Shown here: one piece after another, positions 35,705 through 47,368 of the stretch
Numbering within the stretch: the first letter of the stretch is position 1
How the letters are laid out: each line of letters opens with the position of its first letter
NCBI RefSeq assembly: GCF_907164915.1
Contig: NC_061869.1
Location: 10,589,721-10,653,720, forward strand
DNA: 64,000 bases
Origin: Impatiens glandulifera
Taxonomy: Eukaryota; Streptophyta; Magnoliopsida; Ericales; Balsaminaceae
Direction of reading: 5' to 3'
Position numbers and translations under genes: made by a program
The notes under the pieces: model-generated
The model's database searches: none
What the model was told of the DNA's origin: nothing
Seen by the model: the letters and a program-made list of their open reading frames with translations, nothing else

Positions 35705-38491
35705 AGTTATTTTAACTAAGACATTATTCTAGCTAGCTAGTATCGGTGGGTGGTTATAATCTTGTTTAAGAGATTCAAATAATAAAATAAGTTTAGTCGT
35801 TCTCTTTTATTAATACTTATTTCTTATATAAATTATAATACTGAATAAAAGTTTGGTGTTAGAATGATATTAAAACACGTTATAAGACTTGAAAAATGAA
35901 ACAAGTATTTGTTCGTAAAACATTCGGGATTTATAAGTCCTTGACGGTGAGGACGAATTGTCAAATACCTCTGTATTATTGTCCATGAGTCATTTTTCCA
36001 TCTGAGGTCTTTTTCTTCTAGGAAATATATGTATTCGTTTATTGTAAATCCATTATTATTGGATTCTGTTTTATTATCGCCAAGTATTTTGGGGTATTTT
36101 GGCATAGGTGGACTGATCTTTTTGACACTTGGGATCATGAGAGAGATTCATTGCTATGAGCTTTTGTTTCCTATATTGAAATATAATTGTTGGTGTCCTG
36201 CCTCGCCTCTTCCTCTAAAAGAGGAGGGTCTCCTTCCTCTATTAGAGAAAGATTCATAACTCTTTATGCTCATTCCTGTAAATTTAAAAACTCACGACTC
36301 AAAAAATCAAGGTGATTATTATATTTTTCCTTTCTTATACGTTATTTCAAAATCAAATGGGGACAAATGAGCTTGTCATCTGGCAAATATTTGTTTTGAT
36401 ACATCATGTTTAAAGTTTTTTTGAAACATAAATTTAGATGCGTTGCAGTCTGTCAATTTAATAAATTTTTGATTATATAAATCGTCTTGAAATTTTAAAA
36501 CACATTTTATTATAGCAAGTATTTCTTTGGCGATTGTTGCATAATTCTTTTGGGATTCGTTCTATTTTTTATAATGGGATCTGACAAGATAGACAATAAG
36601 AATTGAAAATATTATTTATTATGGGAGCATTTTTTAATCCGATCATAATGTCCAATAGGGACATTAAAAACTGTCTTATACCTATCATATTTTTCAATCT
36701 AGATTTGTTAATATCTTGATTTTAAATCAAAATTTGAAAATATTAGACTATCATATAGTCTGTTTAGTAAGTATTTTTTTTATTAGGAATTGGATGTCTA
36801 ATCCATTTTAATACCTTGTTAAGGGTTTATAATTAATTAATAATATTGGTAAATCCTTTCAATTTCTGAGTGTTTATTCACTTACAAAGCTGTACATGAC
36901 CAAGGGGATTGTGATGGACTTATTAGCCCTTTTGTGAAAGAGTATCTATTTCATTTTTACATAATTCTAAATATTCCAAATTCATTTTGCAAGGTCTTGC
37001 CTTTGTAGTAATATTCACTTCATAAAAATAATCTTCATAAGGTAGTGAAACCATATGTTTCTTTCTATCCTAGAATGCATTATGATTCTCATTACAAATT
37101 TCTATTGAGATTTTATCTCATAAGAAAGTATTTTTTTTTCTTGTAATCTGGGGCTTCCTAATTGTTCATCAATTATTACAATAATAATTTCTTGTTTTAG
37201 AAAATATATTTAATTTTGATTTGATACTTACATATATACTATGTAACATTTTAGTAAATGGTTCAATAATAAATTCTAGAAAAATATCATTTTCTTGAAA
37301 AGTTCCTGTAATGATCTTACTATATATTTTCTTAATTAGATAAATAGTATTTAAAAATGGGGTACCAATTATGACCTGGTTAGAGATATCTTTAGCAAGT
37401 ATAAAACTTTGAACAATGCACTTATTATCAGTACATATGTATGCTTTAAAAAATTTATATTGGATTTAGAGTTTATTTCCACCTGCATGCCAAGGTGTAT
37501 GCATTGTTTTATAAAAATATCTTGTAGGAATTAATCCTTTTTGTATAAAATTTAGATCTGCTCCGCTATCAACTCGAACAGTAAACGGATTTGTATAATG
37601 ATTATCAATTAGAAATGATATTTTTATGTGTCATTTCTGAGCTTTGACTATTTCTATTGTGGATAAGAATTTGTCTGAGAAAATATTTTCATTAATTTCT
37701 ATTTTCTCTATTTTTTTTATGATAAGTTTGATTATTTTCTTGAGTTTTATTCACAAATTTAGTGATTCTTGATTCATGTATAATATTTTATTTTTTAATA
37801 TTTTAATTTATTCTTTAAGATTATTTATTTCTATGTAAAGGTTTTAGATAGATATAATATCTTCTTTGTTCTGGTATTTGTTCTTAATTTGGTTCATTAC
37901 CTCAGTCATATTATAAGATTTATTATAATTTAAAATCTTGTCTTATGGTTCTTCTTCTCTAAAGGACAAAGTTCCTTTTTCAGTATTGAACTGATTTATG
38001 ATCTGCATTCTTAATTCTGAACTCTTAATTTTTTTTAGTCATTCAAAAGCATGATTAGAGGTTAAAACATGAATTGTCATATCTGAGAATTGAAATATGA
38101 TTATATATAATTCAGATTTTTTGATATTTTGATTTTGGTCAATTTTATTAAATTCTTTCTTGGGACATCTTAGTCCCGATTGGCATGGATCACATTCGGA
38201 GTATTCTGAGCTAAATTCAGAAATGTTCTCATTGTTCAGAACATCTAATCCATAATTACTACTTGTTGAATCTGATTCGAATTCTTCAGATTCTGAGTTT
38301 TGAAGAGTTTGAATAATTAATCGTTTTGTACCTTCTAGGATTTCAAGATTATTAATTTTTTTCTTTGTCCAACAGTATATTGATGTATGTCCAAATTTTT
38401 CACAATTGTGACATTTCCTATTATTTTTTAAATTCTTCTGTCTTGTTTGAGATTTTTCATCCCTCCTTTGATTTTTCATTTCTAAATGTGT

Positions 38492-38722
38492 CTAGGAGGA
38501 TTTTCTATATTTATAAAATTTATTGTATGTTGACCCTCTATCTTTACTAAATGTAGGGTTATCTAGACCGAATTGTAAGCAGAATTGACCTAATTGTTTT
38601 CTTTCATTTAAACTATGTCTTTTAATTTGTTGACTTAGCTTATTCTCATTACATAAGGCTAATCCTTCTTGAATACAAGTATCTACTAATGCACCATATG
38701 TATAGTTTTCATATGGTATCAT
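38492..38722 (-). pseudogene. Pararetroviral capsid core, copy 3
   Basis: A 76-codon open stretch with the capsid signature YGALVDTCIQEGL and LGQFCLQFGL. The adjoining stretches 39051-38800 (NFRWYKDNF) and 39735-39388 (GWWDNYF) give the preceding capsid parts. The upstream boundary of 39051-38800 is the retrocopy, whose target duplication codes for part of the capsid. Confidence 0.7.
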
Positions 38723-38970
38723 TGTATAATTATTTTTGAGATTTCTTCTAACTCTATCAGCAAAATAGGGCTTGGGAGTCCGTCAATAAATTTTGATTTT
38801 TAGTGTACATTATTACATTCTAGGAGTTCAATGACTTTACTAAGGAAGTTATCTTTATACCATCTAAAGTTTGGAAGTGTTTTACTCCTTAGATTTTGTA
38901 ATAATGTTCTTATGGTATCACGATTATTACTTAACCTTCTTGTGAAGTTTTCATTAATATTAACTGCAAG

Positions 38971-39409
38971 GAAGTGATAAAAAGTAGTGGAGGAAAGTGA
39001 AGAGGAGACTATGAAAGTAGATCGGAGTAACTCAAACAAAGTTGAAGCCAATGAATGCGCAGCTCACAAACAAAAATCATCATATGCAACAGTTCAATCA
39101 CCAATAGTAAAGTCTAGAGCCAAAATATGTGAGGATGCGACGTAAATATAATCGCTGGAATTCAACAAATACAAATTGGGATTTTTAAGTAGAGTGTGAG
39201 TAGTCAAAGAGAAAATTCACTACAGAATCATAATTTTAAAATTATAGGTCTTCTATACTTTTATTGTTTGTTTGTTTCCAATCATATACTCTAGGATCAA
39301 TGTTTTTCATCCTTTAATCAAAACTAGAAATTGTCTAACTTTGATTTTGACTCTCGCTCACTTTTGAGTTTTTTTAATGAAATAGCGCTAAACTATTTTC
39401 CCAAAAAAA
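38971..39409 (+). pseudogene. Processed retrocopy of a host mRNA 3' end in the viral capsid, copy 3
   Basis: This 439-bp insert is flanked by AATATTAACTGCAAG (38956-38970) and ATATCAACTGCTAG (39410-39423), a ~14-bp target duplication, and ends in an A run (39403-39410). On the + strand 38981-39145 encodes 54 residues and TAA: an acidic start (VVEESEEETMKVDR), then NECAAHKQ, SPIVKSRAKICEDAT and the stop. A 3'-UTR-like sequence and poly(A) follow. One extra A near 38980 breaks the frame to the upstream EVI codons. This is the C-terminus plus 3' UTR of a host gene, 5'-truncated and probably mobilised by a LINE. I do not recognise the parent gene. Confidence 0.75.
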
Positions 39410-40975
39410 ATATCAACTGCTAGTGTATAAACTACATGTTCTACAAGACTATTGTTTTCTTGTTTTACATTGTTAATGATTGAATCTCCATCATCTTGGG
39501 AAAAATAATTGTCCCACCATCCCTTTAGTTGTCTTATAAACCCAACAACAATAATTGTAGCTATAGTTTTATCAATATTGTTACTATTATTGCAAATGGT
39601 TGAGTACATTAACATTTTATGTACTGTATTATAAATTTGTTTGTTTGAATAACCATCAATATTCAATTCATATATCTTGTTACCAGAATAACTGATATCA
39701 ATTGTATTTGTGTATTCTTCATGCAAGACATCCATTGGGGTCGGTCTTCTATAATAGAATTTTCTTTGAATGAGTTTATCAGCCCATTTATTGATTTTAT
39801 TAATCTAGTCTTTGAAGACTTATTTTTTATCTGATTTTTTAAATCAATTTAAATTGTAATTCTTTATCTAGAGTTTTTATGCTCAGTTTGCTAAATTTTT
39901 CATCAAGAATTTTTTCAAGTGCATTGGCTTAATTTGAAATCAGATATTATTGGCGGAGGTTGGAAGCTTGGGCAAGATTTTTTTCTTTTGGGGCTATTCT
40001 TATGACACCTGGGTTGATTTCATTTAGTGAACTTATTATATTTTCAACCTTATTATCAATGAATTGTAAGTATTCTCCTAGAATATTTAGGAATAAATTT
40101 ATATAATTTTGATGTTCAAACATGTTATTAATATGTTTACAAGTTACTGCTAGTGTATCATTTTCAATTAGTTTTGAAAATGCTTCAAAATGTGTAATTT
40201 TCCCACTTTTTTTAATATGAAAAGTTTACTGAGGCGGATATATTCTTATGTAGGTTTTTGCCTCTTTTTAGCCTATAATTTCTTTCAATAACAACCATAT
40301 ATTTTTTTACATAAATGCTTATAAACTATGAGGTAAAGGGAATTAAATAATTTTTTCCTGTGCAGAATTCATAGATTTTTTTTTTTCAAATTGTTGTATT
40401 TTTGAAATATGAAAACTTTAAAAAAACCATTTCCTGAATTGGGTATAACTCGGATCTTTAAATTATATTGAAATAATTCATTAGATAGAAAAGTCCTTTT
40501 CCGACATTGTCGGTTCTAATCCGTTTAAGGTTTGAGTGTGGGTGTTATTTTCTCTAACAATATTTTGTATATTAATATAGAGCTTTTTTGTAATCGGAGT
40601 TGAATCATTCAAAAATGTGGTTTCTCTTATTTGAGAGGTGGATGTCCTTGAAGGATATTCAACTTTATAGTCGAATGGTGAAATATATGATGTAACAAAA
40701 TTGTATTTTTGTGAATGACACAATTTCAGATTTGTATTAAATCTGAATTCTATATTTCCTTCATTATTCTAAGAAATATCTAATATAATATTATAATTCT
40801 AAACCTATGGTTGTACATGGACAACTTAGATTTTCCAATTGTCTGGAAAAGATATTTCTTCTCATTTAACAGGTCTTCTTTTAGTAATTAATATTTGATT
40901 TATCAAAATTAGTCTGTATTATGATTGTCTCTTTATTTGGTTTATCAACTCTCCTACATTGTAGATTTAAAGTAA

Positions 40976-41137
40976 ACTAACATGTAGTCCGTGCATTTGA
41001 ATGGGTAATTATATAAAAATCGGAAAAAAAAAATTACAGTGAAAATGTGATAGCATTTTTAATTTACTTTCACATATATATCCAAATTAACCTTATCTCT
41101 CGACTAGGCAATCTGAGCATTTTGAAAATTATGCATC

Positions 41138-41179
<42 letters not shown>

Positions 41180-43308
41180 TTAATTAAAAAGTAGAACTTA
41201 TACTCGGCAATTCGGACACTTAAAATTAAATATCATTATATATTATAGATTAGTTAGTTAAAAAGTTAAACTTATATTGTTAAAAATATCGCGTTCATCA
41301 AATTTGGTGTTAAATTTAAAATATAAAGTCTTATTAGCCTAGTTGGTTAAAGAGTTGTACTTGTTTTGTTAGGTTGAAAGTTTGAAACATACCTATAGTA
41401 TTTTTAACTTTGTTTTTAACCGTTTTAATTTTATGGGCGGGTCAACCCACAATCTGACACAAATATCCATTTACTCTCACATATATATCCAAATTAACCA
41501 CTACTCTCGACCCGACAATCCGGACACTTTGAAAATTAAGTATCATTATATATAACTAACAAAAAGTCCATGCGTTTGTACGAATGTAAGTTAACACATA
41601 TATTAACTAAAAAACATGCAAAAAAAGAAAATCGAAAAAGAAAAATTAAATTTGGGTTTTTGCAATCTATGTGTTTTTAATAAGGCCTTCCTGTCAAAGT
41701 GGTGTGCTCGTTTTGATTCTGAATAGGGAAGTCTCTAGGTTAATATGATTGAAGAAAATATGGGTTGTATTTGTCTAGTTGGTCCTAAAAAATATCCAAT
41801 TGCCCCATTGAATGTAGCATATGAAGTGGCATATCAATCATGTGAAAAAGTTATTGTGAACATTCTTTGTTTACCGTGAGCGATGGTTCATGAATCTGTT
41901 TTTAGGAGGATGCATGGTGTGGGGTAAGTGTTTTGCGGTTTCCTTTCTTGTGAGTGTATCTATTACTATTTATAGAGATGCCATAGTTAAAGATATCGCT
42001 ATCAAATTTGAACAACCACCAAATGCTCGTAGTTGTCCATGCTACTTAAATTTACCATTTAAATAGATTTTTTTGTGTTATTTTTTGAGATTCTAATATA
42101 AATAGATATTATAATAGTTAATCTAAGTTGTAAACATAAAAACAAATATAAGATGAAATAATAAGTGGAATGAATATCGATAGTTTGACAATATTTTTTA
42201 CTATATTTTTTTAAGGTTGTAAGGATTGTAATTGGACACAACACGAGGAATCAGAAGTTCTAATTTCTCAAAATTTATGACTATATATATCATTTAAAGT
42301 TCCTACCAATTTGAGACTATAAATATCAAACAAAACTCTTATTTCTATTTTTATGTTATTGCAGATAATTTCATTTTAAATAGAATAGATGAAAAAGTCT
42401 TAGAGAATGAAAAGTATAATATCAAAAGGCTAAGAGTTTGGTAACATTCTCAATAAACATCTTATTATTTCAATTTTAAATCACCAAAATATAGAATAGT
42501 GACAAGAAAAATAAATAAGTTTATTATCAAATGGAAAGACAAATACATATATAAATACCAAAATAAAGTAGATATTGAACAATCAACAATATAACATTAA
42601 AGTTAAAATATGACAAATAATAATAATAATAATAATTATTATAAAAATAAAGTATCCATTGTTTATGAATTTACTTGTACCACCTAACAATTTTTCTAAA
42701 ATTTGGTAGAATGAAACTCATTTTTTTTGTTGGTGTCGAAATGCTTATAATCCAATTTCCACCATATTTGTATTAATTAATTATAAATTATGGCTGAATT
42801 AGAATGAAGGGGTTTGTTTTATTTGATGTTAATTATTTGGATAAATTATTAATATATATGAATTGAAGGTTATAATAATATTTATTATCCGTTAATTTTA
42901 TTTCCATTAATTAGTTATAAATTAGAATGAAATTGAATGATTTATTTATAATAATATTTATTATCCGTGAACATATTCAATGTAAGTATATTTTTTTACA
43001 ATTTAAATATCCTAAATAGTTTTCATAATTAATATTAATATTTAATGCAAATCTCAATAATTATAGATGACTTTTTAGATGGGAATGGTTTATTTTATTT
43101 GAATTTATTTATAAATAATTAAATTATTTAGATGAAATATTTAATAAAAAAATATTAATATATATGGATGATAGGTTATATTTATTGAGTTTATTTTTAC
43201 TAACATTTTTTTTATAAAAATAGGAGTATCAAAAACAAAAGTACTGAATCCCTAAATGCAGGAATAGTAGTGGGATTAGGAGTATTTACCTAAAGGATGG
43301 AGGTTTCC
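40976..43308. other. AT-rich region without a supported gene
   Basis: Two inverse-orientation copies of the Helitron-like block lie at 40978-41220 and 41440-41600, with the shared words TTTCACATATATATCCAAATTAAC (in pieces) and CTCTCGAC, and a TA run at 41140-41175. A 43-codon frame from ATG 41750 (words GPKKYPIAPLNV and CEKVIVN) looks gene-like in composition but is too short to assign. An AAT microsatellite lies at about 42618-42640. The rest is A/T-rich, and the final ~50 bases lead into the end of gene C. Confidence 0.5.
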
Positions 43309-44304
43309 TTAGATTTTGATCGGCCTATCACGCTGGCCGTAGACTCGGCTCAGTTCTGAGGAGAAGCCGAAGAAGGAACAGACTCGGCATGAGTCCATGA
43401 TCGACCGGAGTGGGGATAGGATTGACCTCGCGGTTATCCTGTCCGGGGGTATGGAGATTTCCATTTCCTCGCTGTCGGTTGCCTCGCTAGCCGGTTTCTC
43501 AGTAACCGGCCTTTTTCCTTTCTTGATTGTTTCCTTAGTTTCCTTAACCTTCGGCTTCTTAGGCTTTGGTTCCTTTTCCTTTGTTGCTTTAGCCTTACTA
43601 GCTCTAACAAGACTCTTCCCAATGTTGACCGAATTTAAAATTTTGCTTTTAGGCAAAAGAATACCTGTACCATTCGGAATGTCGAGATGAAGCGGAATCT
43701 TACCGATCTGCATAGCATAGCCTAGAGACCGGTCTTTGTTTGGAGATACCATCTCGCACAGGATCTCAAACAGGATACCGAACCAGTTTATTTGGTCACC
43801 AAGAAGGATGCCAACCATCATTTCAAACTTTGACCGGGTGATGCTATCAAAGTTACCGCCCCGATCCTGGAGCGACTTGGATACAATATCGCATAGCAGC
43901 CAATACTCGAACCGTAGGGAGCCCTTCTTATGGGTGAACTCCAACGTTTTACTGGTGTTGGAGATCATCAACTGGATTTCTAGGGTTGTTTCTTTAGATA
44001 AATCGGTCGAAAAGTCGCGCACCTCCGTCGGAAGACGAAGAGTCTTGGCGAAAACCTATTCCGATAACTCAATTTTCTTGCCGCCCACCATCGAATGAAT
44101 AATATTATTTTTGATTTCGACTTTCTCGAAGAACTCCTTAACAGTATCCTGGTACATGATGAACGGACTACCGTCAAGGAAGAACTCCAGCCCAGAATCC
44201 TTGACATAATCCATGACCTTCTGAACTTCAGCCGTTCCGTTGTTCTTGATTTCCTCAAAATCGACCTGAACAATATGAACGAAGAGTGTGTTAACACGTC
44301 CCAT
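43309..44304 (-). pseudogene. Paralog C of an unrecognised three-gene family
   Basis: ATG at 44304, TAA at 43309-43311; 331 codons with one in-frame TAG at codon 83 (44056-44058). The N-terminal module (codons 1-95) has the family words VQVDFEE, TVKEFF and LRLPTE. A second module has FEYWLLCDIVSK, then KFEMMV (159-164) and INW (172-174) with LFEILCEMV. Codons ~234-270 are a Lys/Pro-rich basic tract, probably nuclear-localising, followed by an acidic SEATDSEEME patch. Relative to C', one base is missing in the tail, so the last ~50 codons are frameshifted. The gene is downstream of paralogs B and A in the same orientation. It has its own TATA box and three spaced TTACCGCC words upstream. I recall similar ORFs being numerous in a Gesneriaceae genome, but that is unverified. 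Function unknown. Confidence 0.65.
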
Positions 44305-44407
44305 AGTTAAATCTGGAAAGGCTAAGAGATTTGATAACACGAAAGTGCGAATGCAGAGAGTGTTTAAGAGAGATGATAAGTTTGTGAGTAAAATAATACA
44401 CAAAATG

Positions 44408-44417
44408 CCTTTATATA
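44408..44417 (-). promoter_or_regulatory. TATA box of paralog C
   Basis: The minus strand reads TATATAAAGG, about 105 bp before the ATG at 44304, giving a plausible leader of about 75 nt. Confidence 0.65.
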
Positions 44418-44509
44418 TGTGATCGGTGTGGAATTTGAGTCACTAAACTGTCGCACCTCTTATGAAAAGGCGTCAAGTTTTCCCTCCAAAAGCAATGGCA
44501 GCAACTTTT

Positions 44510-44543
44510 GGCGGTAAGAACAGGCGGTAAAAATAGGCGGTAA
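44510..44543 (-). promoter_or_regulatory. Three TTACCGCC words at 13-bp spacing upstream of paralog C
   Basis: GGCGGTAA occurs at 44510-44517, 44523-44530 and 44536-44543 on the + strand (TTACCGCC on the minus strand), about 95-130 bp upstream of the C TATA box. Regular spacing close to a helical turn suggests a clustered transcription-factor site; TTTACCGCC loosely resembles an E2F-type site. No counterpart is seen upstream of A or B. Confidence 0.45.
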
Positions 44544-44722
44544 AATATTAATATTCGTAACATTTGTTAAATAAATCGAATTAAAATGATACAAAGGCAT
44601 TTAAAGCAGACGGTTCAATTTATAGATGCAGACATGGGCCGGTCAATTTCAATAACCGATGGTACATCAAAATGATCGGTTGTTCATCAAAGCAATATAA
44701 ATACACAATTAAAGGATAAAGT

Positions 44723-45433
44723 CTAAGATCTAGATTCTATCATCTGAATCCAACTTTCCACTGATTCTTCGGTCAGAATGTAGGCCAGACTCACTAGGGA
44801 TCTCGGTCCGTGATTTGGATTGACAGATCGAAAGAACTGGCTAAGTTGGGGCGCATAGTCGATCCTCCTTCGAGAAGATTGAATCATCATCTTCAAGTTG
44901 TTGAAGATGATCGAAGCCCAGTTGATGGGCATGCTACAGACAATTGAGATCATTATCTCATAAACCTTCCTGGTATATAACTGGTTAGGTATCTGTCCCA
45001 GGATGGATCGTTGAATGATGTCGTGCAAGATTTGGATGTGGGGGGCGAGGTTGTATTTGAGTTCGTGGTTGTTGACCGGACTCAGACTATTGGAGAAAAA
45101 GTGTCCAAACTCCTCATTTGCATTGATGAGATGGGAGGGGAAATCCGAAAACCCTTCGGATGGCAGATCGAAGAACTAAGCAAAAGATTCCTTAGTGATT
45201 TGGAAGAAGAAGCTTCTTCTTATGACGCCGACGATTCTTCCATCATCCGTTATGACAGAATGAGTGAAGAACTCGGTGACTTCCAAATCCATGATGGATT
45301 CGGGTTCTTCTAGAAATTTCCGCAAGTCGGTATTGACGAGAGACTCAAAAACAATCTCTCTCATTTCATTATCTCCGGAAGATAGTACTGAATCAAAGTT
45401 GATGACTAGTGAGGTTCTAAGAGTGGAGTTCAT
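44723..45433 (-). pseudogene. Paralog B of the three-gene family
   Basis: ATG at 45433, TAG at 44723-44725; 236 codons with a single in-frame TAG at codon 86 (45176-45178), also present in B'. Module 1 has LVINFDSVL, FESLVNTDLRKFLEEPE, EVTEFF and DLPSEGF. Module 2 has KYNLAPHIQILHDIIQ, KVYEIMISI, INWASIIFNNLKMMI. It ends in ESVESWIQMIESRS without the basic tail of C. The shared order of motifs with A and C shows common ancestry. It would be one open gene but for the TAG. Confidence 0.65.
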
Positions 45434-45519
45434 CTTAAAAGTTCGAGTTAAGAAAAGGAGAGTTTGAATCTAGAGAGATAAGCAAAAGATGTTGTGATTT
45501 TGATTTGTACGAGACGGCT

Positions 45520-45528
45520 CTTTAAATA
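45520..45528 (-). promoter_or_regulatory. TATA box of paralog B
   Basis: The minus strand reads CCTATTTAAAGAG, about 90 bp before ATG 45433. The same box occurs before B' at 22125-22133. Confidence 0.6.
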
Positions 45529-45780
45529 GGAAAACGGTTTCAAAAGAATTTAATATTTTCATTTAATGAAAAGTTTTAGCCGTTATGACATATCTTATCA
45601 AATTACCCAAAATGAAAGTTTTTTGAAATTTAGACAAAATATTTCTTTTTTTAGAAGAATATCTTGGGAAGGTGCAAAGTAGACTAACACAATAACGGGT
45701 CAAAATTTGCTTGCTTGGGAATATTTTGAAAATGACCTATATTTTGAAAATGACAGATTTTGGAGATGACCGATGGTAAA

Positions 45781-45796
45781 AGAAGCAATAGCTTCT
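45781..45796 (-). promoter_or_regulatory. Hairpin AGAAGC-NNNN-GCTTCT downstream of paralog A
   Basis: The counterpart of 22385-22402: a 6-bp stem, 4-nt loop and adjacent GGGAGAAGC-like purine run. It lies about 160 bp beyond the end of A and about 250 bp upstream of the B TATA box. Confidence 0.45.
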
Positions 45797-45955
45797 CCCT
45801 AAGAGTATGTCCGGTTAAGAAAAATGGATTTTAAAGTTAATCATTTTAATATTTGATCGAAGTTTCATTAAACCGATATTTTATAAAGCTGAAAATACAT
45901 AACCGATATTGAAGCAAAATAATCGGTATGGTTGTGAAATACACAAACATATGCC

Positions 45956-46687
45956 CTAGGACCAGTAGTGAGATGGTCCAATAGCCGGAGTTTTTTCTAG
46001 AACTTGGTCTGTCTATCCGGTAGATGTATGCCTGGATCATTTCCTTCATCAGCAGCTGATTAGGATAGAGGGCGGCTCCTCGACCGAGGTAGACATCAAT
46101 GTCAAAGAACAGACCACATAGCTAAGGAGCAAATCCTCTTTTGTTGGAAAACATCATCTTCTTCAGGTTGTTGAAGATGATCCTGGACCAGTTGACCGGA
46201 GTGCCTTCAATGATGGCAACCATCATTTCGAAGACCTTCTAGGTTTAGGATCGAGTGTTTTCCTTGGCAAAAATATTCTTACTTAGAATCTCACTCAGAA
46301 TCTGAAATTCACTTTGGAGGGAACTTTTGGCTCCATAAGTGTTGACCGGAGTTATGGAACTAGAAAAGTGGTGGCGCATCTCATCGATGAGAAGTTGAAA
46401 TTAGTGAGACCTTCAGTAGGTAGTCCGCAACTAAATGCGAGATCTACCTCACTAAAGATGAATGATTTGCCTTGGACTTCGGCAAGGATAAGATCCTCCC
46501 GAATGACTCTAGCGGTGTTCAAAAATTCAGTAACTACATCATAGACTATGATGTATTTATCTTCCAAAAAAGGTCTTAAAACGAAACATTCAATGGACAG
46601 AAAAAGCGCTTGGATTTCAACATCTTCAGAATGTGAGACCGATTCAAAATCGGCAAGAAGAATTTTGTTGGCAAGGAAACTAGACAT
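45956..46687 (-). pseudogene. Paralog A of the three-gene family
   Basis: ATG at 46687 (MSSFLANK). Open for about 100 codons with the words LLADFESVSHSEDVEIQALF, LRPFLEDKYII, YDVVTEFL, VQGKSFIFSEVDLAF and GLPTEGLTNF. A 10-base gap relative to A' near 46386 shifts the frame. Module 2 follows in the other frames (SEFQILSEILSKNIFAKE, KVFEMMVAIIEGTPVNW, IIFNNLKKMM), ending near 45956, where the TAG of A' has become TGG and the next TAG is two codons on. It has no basic tail. It is the first gene of the A-B-C array and homologous to B and C. A TATA-like TATTTAATAG lies at 46750-46758. Confidence 0.65.
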
Positions 46688-46917
46688 TATTGCTTGAGGA
46701 TTTTCTTATGTTTGATAGAGAATGTGATTTAAGATGAGAATGGATGAGCTATTAAATAGCCAAGAAATCGGTTAGTGTATCTGGTTTCATTCTAAGTATA
46801 TTTAGATATGGATGATGGTCATTTCCAAGACAACTAATGATAAAAAAGCAGATATGAATTATATTTTCAAGAAATTTCTGTTTTGATGAATTGTCAGTCT
46901 TTCATTTAAACAGTGAT
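46688..46917 (-). promoter_or_regulatory. Upstream region of paralog A
   Basis: It has a TATA-like TATTTAATAG at 46750-46758, about 65 bp before the ATG. The segment matches 23300-23525 closely and stops at AACAGTGATA, where a TA run begins. The other copy continues here toward copia pol, so this array looks like a fragment cut at the TA run. Confidence 0.55.
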
Positions 46918-47319
46918 ATATATATATATATATATATGTGTGTTTAATTATCAATATGTCTGGATTGTCGGATCGAGAGATGTGATTATTTTGAATATAT
47001 ATGTGAGAATAAATTAAAAATTGTATTATATTTTTACTTCTTAATTTTTATATAATTATTCGTACAAATGCACAGACCACGTACTAATATTATATAATGA
47101 GAAAATGATATTAAATGAAAAATATTTTACTATGAAAACTTAAAACTCTAACTATCACTTTTTACAATTGTAAGTACTCAACTCTCATATAGTCTCATGC
47201 AGTAAATCAATTTTAAATATTCAAAATTTAATTTTTAATTTTAACAAAAACAGATGAAGATAGTGATAAATTATATTTATATAAAATTAATAATGAAAGA
47301 GTATAATATATATATATAT

Positions 47320-47368
<49 letters not shown>

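Larger units (their letters stand above)
35880..40975 (-). pseudogene. Endogenous pararetrovirus, copy 3 (least interrupted)
   Basis: On the minus strand: movement-protein C-terminus (40723-40481), capsid (39735-39388, then 39051-38492 after the retrocopy), CCHC knuckle at 38372-38413 with an acidic tail, protease RVDSGA at about 37560-37583, RT (about 36930-36640) and RNase H (about 36560-36290). It has stops and frameshifts throughout. The RT/RNase H join lacks the catalytic aspartate region, as in the other copies. No pogo insertion is present (empty site near 37128). It is truncated at 40975 within the movement protein, where a Helitron-like repeat in inverse orientation begins. Confidence 0.8.
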
